The notes under the pieces are model-generated. The model did not search any database. It was given only the letters and a program-made list of their open reading frames with translations, and had not been told where the DNA came from. From assembly GCF_007994135.1 (NCBI RefSeq), contig NZ_VLKF01000001.1, forward strand, positions 1,612,001 through 1,676,000: a DNA stretch of 64,000 nt, given 5' to 3'. The position numbers were made by a program, and so were the translations under genes. Source of the DNA: Modestobacter roseus. GTDB lineage: Bacteria > Actinomycetota > Actinomycetes > Mycobacteriales > Geodermatophilaceae. Below, in pieces: positions 44,792 through 52,799 of this stretch. Position 1 is the stretch's first letter. The number at the start of each line of letters is the position of its first letter.

Positions 44792-46672
44792 GTGGACGGG
44801 CAGGACGGGTTCGCGGAGTTCGTCGCCGCGCACCGGCACGACCTGCTCGGCACGGCCCTGCTGCTCACCGGTGACCGGCTCGACGCCGAGGAGCTCGTCC
44901 AGGCCGCCCTGGTGCGCACCCGCCGGGCCATGTCGTCGGCGACCGGGCCTCCGGCCGATCCGCTGGGCACCGCCCGCCGGGCGCTGGTCACCCGGGCCAC
45001 GCGGCGCGACTCCTGGCGGCCGGCCGGCGGGGAGGTCGTCGGAGAGGTGCCCGACCAGCCCGCTGCCGCGGTGGACGACGAGCTGGCCCGGGCGCTGCGG
45101 GAGCTGCCGCACCGCACCCGGGCCGCCGTCGTGCTCCGGCACCACGACGGGCTCGACGAGGCGTCGGTCGCGGCCCAGCTGGGCTGCCCGGTGCCGACCG
45201 CCGCGGCCGAGGTCGCCCGCGGCGTCGCGCAGCTGCGTCCCGCGGTCCGGCCCGACCCGTACCGGCCGGCGCACCCGGTGTCCGACGAGCAGCGGCTGCA
45301 CGACGCCCTGGCCCGGCTCGCCACGGCGCCCGGCCGGTGGCGGCTGGACGGGCCGCAGGCCGTCGCGGACGTCGGGTCCCGGCGTGCCGGACGGCGCCGG
45401 CGGGCGCTCGGCGCGGTGGTGCTCGCCGGCCTGCTCGTGGCCGGCGTGGTTACGCTGGACCGGCCGGCACCGGTGCCCGCGCCGTCGGCGGACGCGGCCA
45501 CCGCCGCCGAGCCCGCGGCACCGGCCGACCCACTGCCCCCCGTACCCGTGCTGACCGGCCCGGCCCGCGGCTCCCTCGTCGGCGACCCGGCGTTCCTCGC
45601 CGCTGCCCAGCAAGCCGGCTGGGGGTCGATGGAGGCGCCGCGGGTGGCCGACCGGACCGTCGTCTTCGCCGGGGACACCCCGTCCGGCCGGGCGGTGCTG
45701 GTCGTCGGCACCGTGCTGGAGGACTTCCGCGGGGTGTGGCTGACCGGCCCGGTCGGCGCGCCGCCGTCGGAGCTGACCCCGCACGTGCCCCGCGGGCTCG
45801 GCGAGAGCCGGCCGTTGTCCCTCCTGCTGGGTGGCCCGGGGCCGGCGTCGCTCGTCGTGCTGGCCGGGCGGGAGGACGTCGTGGAGGTGTCCGACCGGCT
45901 GCTGGTCGGGCCCCGCGGCACCGTGGGCCGCCGCTACACGCCCGTGGAGACCGTCGACGGGGTGGCGGTCGTGCCGGCCAGCACCACGGAGGACGGGCCG
46001 GCCATCAGCGTCCGGGTCACGCGCGAGGGACGGGTGGTGCACCGTTCGGCCGTCGACTGGCCCGGCGACCGGCCGGGCCGCACGGTCCCGTTGCCCGAGC
46101 TGACCTCGCTGCGCCCCACCGCCGGCCCGGCCGACGGGCGGGTGCTCGCCGCGGCACTGGTCGGGGTGGCCGTGCCGCTGGGCGTCGAGCCGGCCCAGCT
46201 ACAGCCGGAGCTGCTGTGGAACGGCGAGCTGCCGCTCAGCACCGGACCCGGATCGGTGGTCGTCGTGCTGGCCCGCAGCCCGGGGGGCTCCCTGGTGGTG
46301 ACCACCTGGGCCGGGGGCGGCGGTGGCGCGGTCACCTGCGGCACCCAGACGCCCGCGGGCAGCACCGACCCGGCCACGCTGACCATCGTCCGGGTCTGCG
46401 ACGTCGAGCCGCCCGGACTCCGCTGGGCCGACGGCCTCCAGTGGCTGGTCGTCACCGCACCTGCCGCGGGGACCGTGGCGGAGGTGCTCGACGACGGCGA
46501 GCAGGTGCTGACGTCGCTGCCGCTCGCGGGGGGCGGCGCCGTGACCGTGCTGCCGCAGGGCGCCCGGTCGGTGCGGGTGCTCGACGCCACGGGCGCACCG
46601 GTCGCCCGTGCCCCCGTCCCGGCCCCGCCGACCCAGCCCTTCGGCGACTTCGGGTCCGGGCTCCAGCGCTGA
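44792..46672 (+). CDS. Sigma-factor-like N-terminus fused to membrane-anchored extracytoplasmic domain
   Basis: A 626-residue protein. Residues about 5-50 look like sigma-70 region 2 (FAEFVAAHRHDLLGTALLLTGDRLDAEELVQAAL). Residues about 96-150 look like region 4 (LRELPHRTRAAVVLRHHDGLDEASVAAQLGCPVPTAAAEVARG), as in SigE-family ECF factors. The recognition helix lacks the usual GTVKS pattern and may not read a promoter. A membrane helix follows (about 205-222, after RRAGRRRR), a Pro/Ala linker, then a 390-residue beta-rich outer domain with no family I can name. GTG 44792 has GGAGGAGA upstream. One frame covers the whole, with even codon use, so the fusion looks real. Confidence 0.8.
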   Translation: MDGQDGFAEFVAAHRHDLLGTALLLTGDRLDAEELVQAALVRTRRAMSSATGPPADPLGTARRALVTRATRRDSWRPAGGEVVGEVPDQPAAAVDDELARALRELPHRTRAAVVLRHHDGLDEASVAAQLGCPVPTAAAEVARGVAQLRPAVRPDPYRPAHPVSDEQRLHDALARLATAPGRWRLDGPQAVADVGSRRAGRRRRALGAVVLAGLLVAGVVTLDRPAPVPAPSADAATAAEPAAPADPLPPVPVLTGPARGSLVGDPAFLAAAQQAGWGSMEAPRVADRTVVFAGDTPSGRAVLVVGTVLEDFRGVWLTGPVGAPPSELTPHVPRGLGESRPLSLLLGGPGPASLVVLAGREDVVEVSDRLLVGPRGTVGRRYTPVETVDGVAVVPASTTEDGPAISVRVTREGRVVHRSAVDWPGDRPGRTVPLPELTSLRPTAGPADGRVLAAALVGVAVPLGVEPAQLQPELLWNGELPLSTGPGSVVVVLARSPGGSLVVTTWAGGGGGAVTCGTQTPAGSTDPATLTIVRVCDVEPPGLRWADGLQWLVVTAPAAGTVAEVLDDGEQVLTSLPLAGGGAVTVLPQGARSVRVLDATGAPVARAPVPAPPTQPFGDFGSGLQR

Positions 46673-46724
46673 CCGCGCCCTCACGCCCGGGCCCGTTCCG
46701 CTGTGCGGTCCACCTTGCCGCCGC

Positions 46725-46751
46725 GTAACGCGGCGCGCGGCCGGGGGTAAC
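46725..46751 (+). promoter_or_regulatory. Possible GlnR half-sites upstream of nirB
   Basis: GTAAC occurs at 46725-46729 and 46747-46751, exactly 22 bases apart. This matches the distance between successive a-sites (GTnAC) in actinobacterial GlnR operators, where a- and b-sites alternate every 11 bases. The expected b-sites (GAAAC-like) are poor here. nirBD is a known GlnR target in related bacteria, so the placement 67-93 bases before nirB is sensible. Confidence 0.4.
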
Positions 46752-46817
46752 ACGCGCTGCCTAGCTTTCCCGCCAGCGGCGGGCCGGCCGGCCCACCGCC
46801 GCCCGCGGAGGAGCAGC

Positions 46818-49433
46818 GTGATCGTGAGCAACCCAGGTCCCCGTCAGCTGGTCGTCGTCGGCGGGGGCATGGTCGCCCACCGCCTGGTGGAGGCGCTGGT
46901 GGACCGGGGCGGGGTCGGCCCCGCCGGCTGGCAGGTCACCGTGCTGGCCGAGGAGCCCCGCGCGCCCTACGACCGGGTGGCGCTGACCTCCTACTTCTCC
47001 GGCCGCGACCCCGAGGACCTGTCCCTGGGGCAGCCCGAGCTGTGGGAGACGCCGGGCGTCACGCTGCGCCGCGGCGAGCAGGTGACCGCCGTCGACCGGG
47101 CCGCGCAGCGGGTCACCACGGCCACGGGGCGGGAGCTGCGCTACGACGCGCTGGTGCTGGCGACCGGCTCGTCGGCGTTCGTGCCGCCGGTCGAGGGCCG
47201 GGACCTCGCCGGCTGCTTCGTGTACCGGACCATCGACGACGTCGCGGCGCTGCGCCAGTACGTGACCGACCGGCAGCGGGAGCTGCCCCGCACCGTCACC
47301 GGCGCCGTCGTCGGCGGCGGGCTGCTCGGCCTGGAGGCCGCCGGTGCGCTCACCGCCCTCGGCGTCGACACCTCGGTGGTCGAGTTCGCGCCGCGGCTGA
47401 TGCCGCTGCAGGTCGACGACGGCGGCGGCGAGGCGCTGGCCCGGCTGGTCGGCGCGCTGGGCGTGCGCGTCCACGCGGGGACGGCGACGGCGAAGCTGAC
47501 CGCGGGCCGCGACGGCCGGGTGGGCCGGATGCACGCCGCGGTGGGGTCGGCGACCGGGCTGGAGCAGCTGGACGTCGACGTGGTGGTCTTCGCCGCCGGC
47601 GTGCGCCCGCGCGACGAGCTGGCCCGCACCGCCGGGCTGCCGGTGGGGCCGCGCGGCGGGGTGCTGGTCGACGCGGGCTGCCGCAGCGAGGACCCGGCGG
47701 TGTTCGCGATCGGCGAGGTCGCCGCCGTCGACGGGCGGACCTACGGCCTGGTGGCGCCGGGCTACACGATGGCCGAGGTGGTCGCCGACCGGCTGCTCGG
47801 CGGCGCCGCGGAGTTCCCGGGCGCGGACCTGTCCACGAAGCTGAAGCTGCTCGGGGTCGACGTCGCGAGCTTCGGTGACGCGTTCGGCACCACCCCGGGG
47901 GCGCTGTCGGTGGTCTACGGCGACCCGGTGGCCGGGGTCTACAAGAAGCTGGTGCTCTCCGACGACGCCCGGACGCTGCTCGGCGGGATCCTGGTCGGCG
48001 ACGCCACGGCCTACGCCGGGCTGCGACCGCTGGTCGGCCGCGAGCTGGGCGGTGACCCGGCGGCCTGGCTGCTGCCGGAGGGCGCGGAGGGCGGGCCGGC
48101 CTCGGCCGAGCTGCCCGACGACGCTGCGGTGTGCTCCTGCAACAACGTGTCCGCGGGCACGATCCGGGACGCCGTTCGGTGCGGTGACTGCACCGACCTC
48201 GGTGCGGTGAAGGCGTGCACGAGGGCGGGCACCAGCTGCGGGTCGTGCCTGCCGCTGGTGAAGAAGCTGGTCACCGCCGAGCTGGAGGCCGCCGGGGTCA
48301 GCGTGAGCCGGGCGCTGTGCGAGCACTTCGACGTGAGCCGGGCGCAGCTGTTCGACATCGTGCGGGTCACCGGGATCACCAGCTTCAGCGCGCTGGTGGC
48401 CCGGCACGGCCGCGGGCGGGGGTGCGACATCTGCCGGCCGGTGGTGGCCTCGATCCTGGCGAGCCTGGACGGCCGGCACGTGCTGGACGGCGAGCGGGCC
48501 GCGCTGCAGGACACCAACGACCACGTGATGGCCAACATCCAGAAGGACGGCACCTACTCGGTGGTGCCGCGGGTGCCCGGTGGGGAGATCACGCCGGAGG
48601 GGCTGATCGCGATCGGCGAGGTCGCCCGTGACTTCGGGCTGTACACGAAGATCACCGGCGGGCAGCGGATCGACCTGTTCGGCGCGCGGATGGAGCTGCT
48701 GCCGGCGATCTGGCAGCGCCTGGTGGACGCCGGGTTCGAGTCGGGGCACGCCTACGGGAAGGCGTTGCGCACGGTGAAGTCGTGCGTCGGGTCGACGTGG
48801 TGCCGCTACGGGGTGCAGGACTCCGTCGCGCTCGCGGTGGCGCTGGAGCTGCGGTACCGGGGGCTGCGATCGCCGCACAAGATCAAGCTGGGGGTGTCCG
48901 GCTGCGCGCGGGAGTGCGCGGAGGCGCGCGGCAAGGACGTCGGGGTGATCGCCACCGACAAGGGGTGGAACGTCTACGTGGGTGGCAACGGCGGGTTCAC
49001 CCCGCGGCACGCGCAGCTGCTGGCCGAGGACCTGGACACCGAGACGCTGGTGCGGACGATCGACCGGTTCCTCGTCTACTACGTGCGCACCGCCGACCGG
49101 CTGCAGCGCACCGCACCGTGGCTGGAGGAGATCGAGGGCGGCCTGGCGCACGTGCGCGCCGTCGTGCTCGAGGACTCCCTGGGCATCGGCGCCGACCTGG
49201 ACGCGGCGATGACGGCGCACGTCGAGGGCTACACCGACGAGTGGCGGGCGACGCTGGAGGACCCGGAGAAGCTGCGCCGGTTCGCCGCGTTCGTGAACGC
49301 GCCCGACTCCCCCGACCCGTCGCTGGCGTACGTGGTCGAGCGCGGGCAGCCGCGCCCGGCGACCGCCGCCGACGCCGACCGCCCCGGTGCCGTGCTGGTG
49401 GCCGGCCCCCGCCTGGAGGTGCTCCCCCGATGA
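46818..49433 (+). CDS. nirB: Assimilatory nitrite reductase large subunit
   Basis: An 871-residue NAD(P)H-nitrite reductase. The FAD/NAD part (about 1-400) has VVVGGGMVAHRLVEAL and AVVGGGLLGLEAAGAL. BFD-type 2Fe-2S regions have CSCNNVSAGTIRDAV, CTRAGTSCGSC and a second CDICRP segment. The C-terminal sulfite/nitrite reductase half keeps the siroheme and 4Fe-4S cysteines in SCVGSTWCRYG and KLGVSGCARECAEA. It reduces nitrite to ammonium in six electrons. GTG 46818 has GGAGGAG upstream; a second GTG two codons later is possible. The stop overlaps nirD (ATGA). Confidence 0.96.
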   Translation: MIVSNPGPRQLVVVGGGMVAHRLVEALVDRGGVGPAGWQVTVLAEEPRAPYDRVALTSYFSGRDPEDLSLGQPELWETPGVTLRRGEQVTAVDRAAQRVTTATGRELRYDALVLATGSSAFVPPVEGRDLAGCFVYRTIDDVAALRQYVTDRQRELPRTVTGAVVGGGLLGLEAAGALTALGVDTSVVEFAPRLMPLQVDDGGGEALARLVGALGVRVHAGTATAKLTAGRDGRVGRMHAAVGSATGLEQLDVDVVVFAAGVRPRDELARTAGLPVGPRGGVLVDAGCRSEDPAVFAIGEVAAVDGRTYGLVAPGYTMAEVVADRLLGGAAEFPGADLSTKLKLLGVDVASFGDAFGTTPGALSVVYGDPVAGVYKKLVLSDDARTLLGGILVGDATAYAGLRPLVGRELGGDPAAWLLPEGAEGGPASAELPDDAAVCSCNNVSAGTIRDAVRCGDCTDLGAVKACTRAGTSCGSCLPLVKKLVTAELEAAGVSVSRALCEHFDVSRAQLFDIVRVTGITSFSALVARHGRGRGCDICRPVVASILASLDGRHVLDGERAALQDTNDHVMANIQKDGTYSVVPRVPGGEITPEGLIAIGEVARDFGLYTKITGGQRIDLFGARMELLPAIWQRLVDAGFESGHAYGKALRTVKSCVGSTWCRYGVQDSVALAVALELRYRGLRSPHKIKLGVSGCARECAEARGKDVGVIATDKGWNVYVGGNGGFTPRHAQLLAEDLDTETLVRTIDRFLVYYVRTADRLQRTAPWLEEIEGGLAHVRAVVLEDSLGIGADLDAAMTAHVEGYTDEWRATLEDPEKLRRFAAFVNAPDSPDPSLAYVVERGQPRPATAADADRPGAVLVAGPRLEVLPR

Positions 49434-49846
49434 CCGCCACCCTCGGCAACCCGACCCCCGCCACGACCGGCACCGATGCCCCCACCATTACTGCCACTGC
49501 AACAACCGGCACCGCCACCGCGGACGCGTGGACGCCGATCTGCGCGTTCGACGACCTGCTGCCCGAGCGTGGGGTGGCGGCGCTGGTGGACGGCGTCCAG
49601 GTCGCGGTGTTCCGGCTGTTCGACGGCAGCCTGCACGCGGTCGGCCACCGTGACCCGTTCAGCGGCGCGTACGTGCTGGCCCGCGGGCTCGTCGGCACCC
49701 GCGGGAACGCCCCGACGGTGGCGTCGCCGATGTACAAGCAGGTGTTCGACCTGCGCACCGGCGCCTGCCTGGACGACCCGTCGGTCTCAGTCCCCGTGCA
49801 CCGGGTGCGCGTGCGAGACGGCCAGGTCGAGGTCGCCCTCGGCTGA
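49430..49846 (+). CDS. nirD: Nitrite reductase small subunit
   Basis: A 138-residue Rieske-fold protein that partners NirB. The domain runs from about residue 34 (WTPICAFDDLLPERGVAALVDG) to the end, with FDGSLHAVGHRDPFSGAYVLARG and SPMYKQVFDLRTGACLDDPSVSVPVH. As usual for NirD, the Cys and His ligands of a true Rieske cluster are absent. The first 33 residues are a Thr/Ala-rich low-complexity extension. The ATG overlaps the nirB stop by four bases. Confidence 0.94.
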   Translation: MTATLGNPTPATTGTDAPTITATATTGTATADAWTPICAFDDLLPERGVAALVDGVQVAVFRLFDGSLHAVGHRDPFSGAYVLARGLVGTRGNAPTVASPMYKQVFDLRTGACLDDPSVSVPVHRVRVRDGQVEVALG

Positions 49847-49965
49847 CTCACCAGCCGTTCGGTCGCTCCCACCGTCGGTCGCCCCACCTCGTCGAGAGGA
49901 CACGTCGACACGGGCACCGAGCGGGCTCGTCGACATGGCGGCATGGCGACCTCTCCCGGGTCGAC

Positions 49966-51492
49966 TCAGAAGGGTGGCGGGTCGTCGTCGGTGGACCTGG
50001 ACTCCGCTGGTGGAGGCGGTCCGGCTGTCGGATCGGGTGGTGACTCGGGCGGCGGTGGTGGTTCGGGTTCTCGTGGTCGGAGGCCGGGTGGGCGGGTGCT
50101 GCGGGTGACCCCGGACGGGGTGGTGACCTGCAGGGTGCCGTCGGGGGTCATGGCGAACCGCCAGCCGGGGGCGTGGGTCTTGAGCCGGTGATGGGAGCGG
50201 CACAGGCAGCAGAGGTTGGCGCAGGCGGTGGCCCCGCCCTGCGAGTGCGGGACGACGTGGTCGAGGTCGGCCCAGCCCACGCGCTGCCCGCAGTTGGGGA
50301 ACCGGCAGCGCCGATCCCGGGCACCGATGAAGGCTCGCTGCCGCTCGGTGGGCCGGTAGTTCGTGGTCTCTGGCGGCGGCCCGGCTACCGCACACCCGCA
50401 GTCGCCCGCGGGGTGCTGCGGGCAGCCACGCTTGGCCAGCCGCTCCAGTTCGGCGGGGGTGAGAGTGGCCAGCAGTTCCCCGTCCGGGCCGGTGACCGCG
50501 TAGGCCAGGGACCCGCCGTCGGGGGTGGTGACGCCGAGTGCGGCCAGGCGGGTGAGCAGGTCGCGCAGGTGGGCGGCGGTGATGACCAGGCCGTTGACCT
50601 CACCCGGCGTGTTCCCGCCCTCCAACGCGTCCAGCGCGGCGGTGATCCTCAGGTTCGCGGTGACCAGCGGCAGCCCGTTGTCGGCCGGGTGCAGGATCAG
50701 CGCGGAGGCCACCAGCGTGCGCAGCAGCCCGATCGGCCGCTCGTCCCCATCGGCCTTCAACATCCGGGCGAGCTGGTCGAACAAGTCCTTCGCCGCAGCG
50801 GCCTCCTCGGCCGGCAGGTCCACCGCCAGCACCGCCCGCCCATCAGCAGGTGAGGGGTAGACGTGCACGTCGGCGGTCTTCGCCGCCTCCACCCGCGCCT
50901 CCTCCGCCGCCGCGGCGTCCAGCTGCAGCACCAGCTCCGCGGCCCGGGTACCGACCCGGGTCACCGACAGATCCCGCGCCTCACCCAGCAGTCGTTCCTC
51001 CACCCGGGCGGCCACGTCGGCGGGGACGTCCTTCACCGCATCAGCCAGCTGCTGCGCCCGCCGCTCATCCAGCTCCCCAGCCCGCAGCGCCGCGAACGTC
51101 GCGGGCAGCTTCCGCACCCAGGTCAACGCCCGGGTCAACCGGATCGCCGCCGTCCCCCGCCCGACGTTGAGCACGGCCGCCAGCTCCGCGGTGCAGAACT
51201 CACTCACCTCACCGTCACCCGGCTGCGCCGTCCACCCCGCCCGCCGCGCACCCGGATGCTCCGGCGCCGGATCCGCCGCGGCAGGCCGCTGCCCGGCCAA
51301 CGCCAGGATCAGCTCGGCCTCCTCCGCGGCAGCCTGGGCCCGCCGCCGCTGCAGCCGCTGCAGCCGCGCGGCCAGCAGGTCATCCGGCGATCCCGGCGCC
51401 GGTGCGCACGCTGGCCTGGGGGTCAGTGACAGCAGGTCGACCACCGTGGCGAGCGGGACCGACGGCGGGGGCAGGGCCGCGGTCTCCGTCAT
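49966..51492 (-). CDS. DUF222 / HNH endonuclease domain protein (13E12-repeat-like)
   Basis: A protein of about 508 residues. The N-terminal two thirds are the helical DUF222 region (FCTAELAAVLNVGRGTAAIRLTRALTWVRKLP and ELDERRAQQLADAV). The C-terminal third holds an HNH nuclease with zinc cysteines: CRFPNCGQRVGWADLDHVVPHSQGG and NLCCLCRSHHRLKTHA. The tail is Pro/Glu rich. Such genes occur in many copies in Geodermatophilaceae and mycobacteria and are often linked to DNA damage or mobile DNA. ATG 51492 is chosen because an SOS-like box covers the other candidate (51504). The gene is convergent with nirD. Confidence 0.88.
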   Translation of the reverse strand: MTETAALPPPSVPLATVVDLLSLTPRPACAPAPGSPDDLLAARLQRLQRRRAQAAAEEAELILALAGQRPAAADPAPEHPGARRAGWTAQPGDGEVSEFCTAELAAVLNVGRGTAAIRLTRALTWVRKLPATFAALRAGELDERRAQQLADAVKDVPADVAARVEERLLGEARDLSVTRVGTRAAELVLQLDAAAAEEARVEAAKTADVHVYPSPADGRAVLAVDLPAEEAAAAKDLFDQLARMLKADGDERPIGLLRTLVASALILHPADNGLPLVTANLRITAALDALEGGNTPGEVNGLVITAAHLRDLLTRLAALGVTTPDGGSLAYAVTGPDGELLATLTPAELERLAKRGCPQHPAGDCGCAVAGPPPETTNYRPTERQRAFIGARDRRCRFPNCGQRVGWADLDHVVPHSQGGATACANLCCLCRSHHRLKTHAPGWRFAMTPDGTLQVTTPSGVTRSTRPPGLRPREPEPPPPPESPPDPTAGPPPPAESRSTDDDPPPF

Positions 51493-51497
51493 GCACC

Positions 51498-51512
51498 CGA
51501 ACATACGTACGA
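51498..51512 (-). promoter_or_regulatory. LexA (SOS)-like box at the DUF222-HNH start
   Basis: CGAACATACGTACGA matches the actinobacterial LexA pattern CGAAC-N4-GTTCG with one mismatch (GTACG). It begins 6 bases upstream of the chosen start codon. LexA control of 13E12-family genes is known in mycobacteria, which supports this reading. Confidence 0.55.
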
Positions 51513-51652
51513 GGTACGACAGTTCTGGCAGGTCAGCGAGGAGACGGAATGTGGGCCGGCTCGTGTCGCCCGACCCCACGCCGGTCGCGCGGCAAGGCGG
51601 GCACGGGTCGCCTCACCCGCCGCCACGAGCATCAACACACCAGCACCACCGT

Positions 51653-51670
51653 TGTGTACGGTTGTACACA
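51653..51670. promoter_or_regulatory. Palindromic operator for the adjacent TetR regulator
   Basis: TGTGTAC (51653-51659), GGTT, GTACACA (51664-51670) is a perfect 7-bp inverted repeat. Its last base is the A of the first ATG of the acetyltransferase gene. The TetR gene is second in the same operon, so autoregulation through this site is likely. The position implies a leaderless or nearly leaderless transcript, or a start at the next ATG (51688). Confidence 0.7.
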
Positions 51671-52236
51671 TGGACGACGGCCGCAGCATGCGCGAGCGGA
51701 TGCTCGCCGGCGACCTCTACATCGCCGACGACCCGGAGCTGGCCGCCGAGAGCACCCGCGCGCAGCAGCTCACCCATCGCTACAACACGATGGACCCCAC
51801 CGACGGCGCCGCCCGCCGTGCGGTGCTGGAGGAGCTGCTGGCGGCGTTCGGCCCGGGCAGCGAGCTGCGCCCGCCGTTCCACTGCGACTACGGCCACCAG
51901 ACGACGATCGGTGCGCGGACCTTCGCCAACTTCGGCCTGGTCGTGCTCGACGTCGCCCGGGTGACCATCGGCGACGACGCGCAGCTCGGGCCCAACGTCC
52001 AGCTGCTCACCGCCACCCACCCCGTCGAGCCCGGCCCCCGGCGCGACAAGTGGGAGAGCGCGGCACCGATCGTGCTCGAGGACAACGTGTGGCTCGGTGG
52101 CGGCGTCATCGTCTGCCCGGGCGTGACGATCGGGGCGAACACCGTCGTCGGAGCCGGCGCCGTGGTCACCCGCGACCTGCCCGCGAACGTGGTCGCGGTC
52201 GGCAACCCCGCACGCGTCGTCCGCGAGATCGGGTGA
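51670..52236 (+). CDS. Sugar O-acetyltransferase (maltose/galactoside acetyltransferase family)
   Basis: A 188-residue left-handed beta-helix enzyme. The Maa N-terminal helix region is MRERMLAGDLYIADDPELAAESTRAQQL. The hexapeptide repeats run from about 70 to 180 (TIGARTFANFGLVVLDVARVTIGDDAQLGPN, VWLGGGVIVCPGVTIGANTVVGAGAVV). TATHPVEPGPRR carries the catalytic His. It transfers acetyl from acetyl-CoA to a sugar hydroxyl. ATG 51670 directly adjoins the operator, and no ribosome site precedes it, which fits leaderless translation. The stop overlaps the TetR GTG. Confidence 0.92.
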   Translation: MDDGRSMRERMLAGDLYIADDPELAAESTRAQQLTHRYNTMDPTDGAARRAVLEELLAAFGPGSELRPPFHCDYGHQTTIGARTFANFGLVVLDVARVTIGDDAQLGPNVQLLTATHPVEPGPRRDKWESAAPIVLEDNVWLGGGVIVCPGVTIGANTVVGAGAVVTRDLPANVVAVGNPARVVREIG

Positions 52237-52799
52237 CCCCCCGCCGCCACGACCCGCAGCGTGCCGACCGGATCGTCGACGCGGCGCTGGACGTCATCGC
52301 CGAGCACGGCGTCGCGAACACCACGCACCGGCTCATCGCGGCCGCCGCCGACGTGCCGCTGGGGTCGCTCACCTACCACTTCACCGGCCTCGACGACCTG
52401 CTCGCCCAGGCCTTCGCCCGGCACGCCGAGCGCATGGCGGTCACCTACGAGGCGCACTTCGACCAGGTGCGCAGCGCCGACGACGTCGTCACGGCGGTCA
52501 CCGACCTGGTGCACGCCGACGCCGGCGCCGACGACCGGGACTGGGCGGTCGTCTACGAGCTGTACCTGGCCGCGCTGCGCGAGCCGTCGCTGCGCACGGT
52601 CACCGAGTCGTGGATGCGCCGCAGCCGCAGCGTGCTGGAGCGCTTCGTCGACCCGACCACCGCCCGCGGCGTCGACGCCCTCATCGAGGGGCTGGTCATG
52701 CACAAGGTGCTGGCCACCACCCCGGTCGACCGGGCCCAGACCACCGAGATCATCGCCCGCGTCGTGCGGGCCGGCACCGCCTCCGAGGAGCACGCATGA
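52233..52799 (+). CDS. TetR family transcriptional regulator
   Basis: A 188-residue repressor. The N-terminal helix-turn-helix spans about residues 8-55: RADRIVDAALDVIAEHGVANTTHRLIAAAADVPLGSLTYHFTGLDDLLAQAF, with LTYHF in the recognition region. The C-terminal helical ligand domain has no recognisable substrate signature. The GTG overlaps the acetyltransferase stop (GTGA) and the stop overlaps the MFS start (ATGA), so three genes are coupled. The palindrome in front of the operon is its probable target and the MFS substrate its probable inducer. Confidence 0.92.
   Translation: MTPRRHDPQRADRIVDAALDVIAEHGVANTTHRLIAAAADVPLGSLTYHFTGLDDLLAQAFARHAERMAVTYEAHFDQVRSADDVVTAVTDLVHADAGADDRDWAVVYELYLAALREPSLRTVTESWMRRSRSVLERFVDPTTARGVDALIEGLVMHKVLATTPVDRAQTTEIIARVVRAGTASEEHA

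Noticed and set aside
46761-49220. An 819-codon open frame antisense to nirB
   Set aside because: It mirrors nirB codon positions, has no ribosome site and gives low-complexity Arg/Pro/Gly protein. It is a high-GC shadow of a clearly recognised gene.
49430-49846. NirD as a true Rieske iron-sulfur protein
   Set aside because: The Cys and His cluster ligands are missing, as is normal for NirD.
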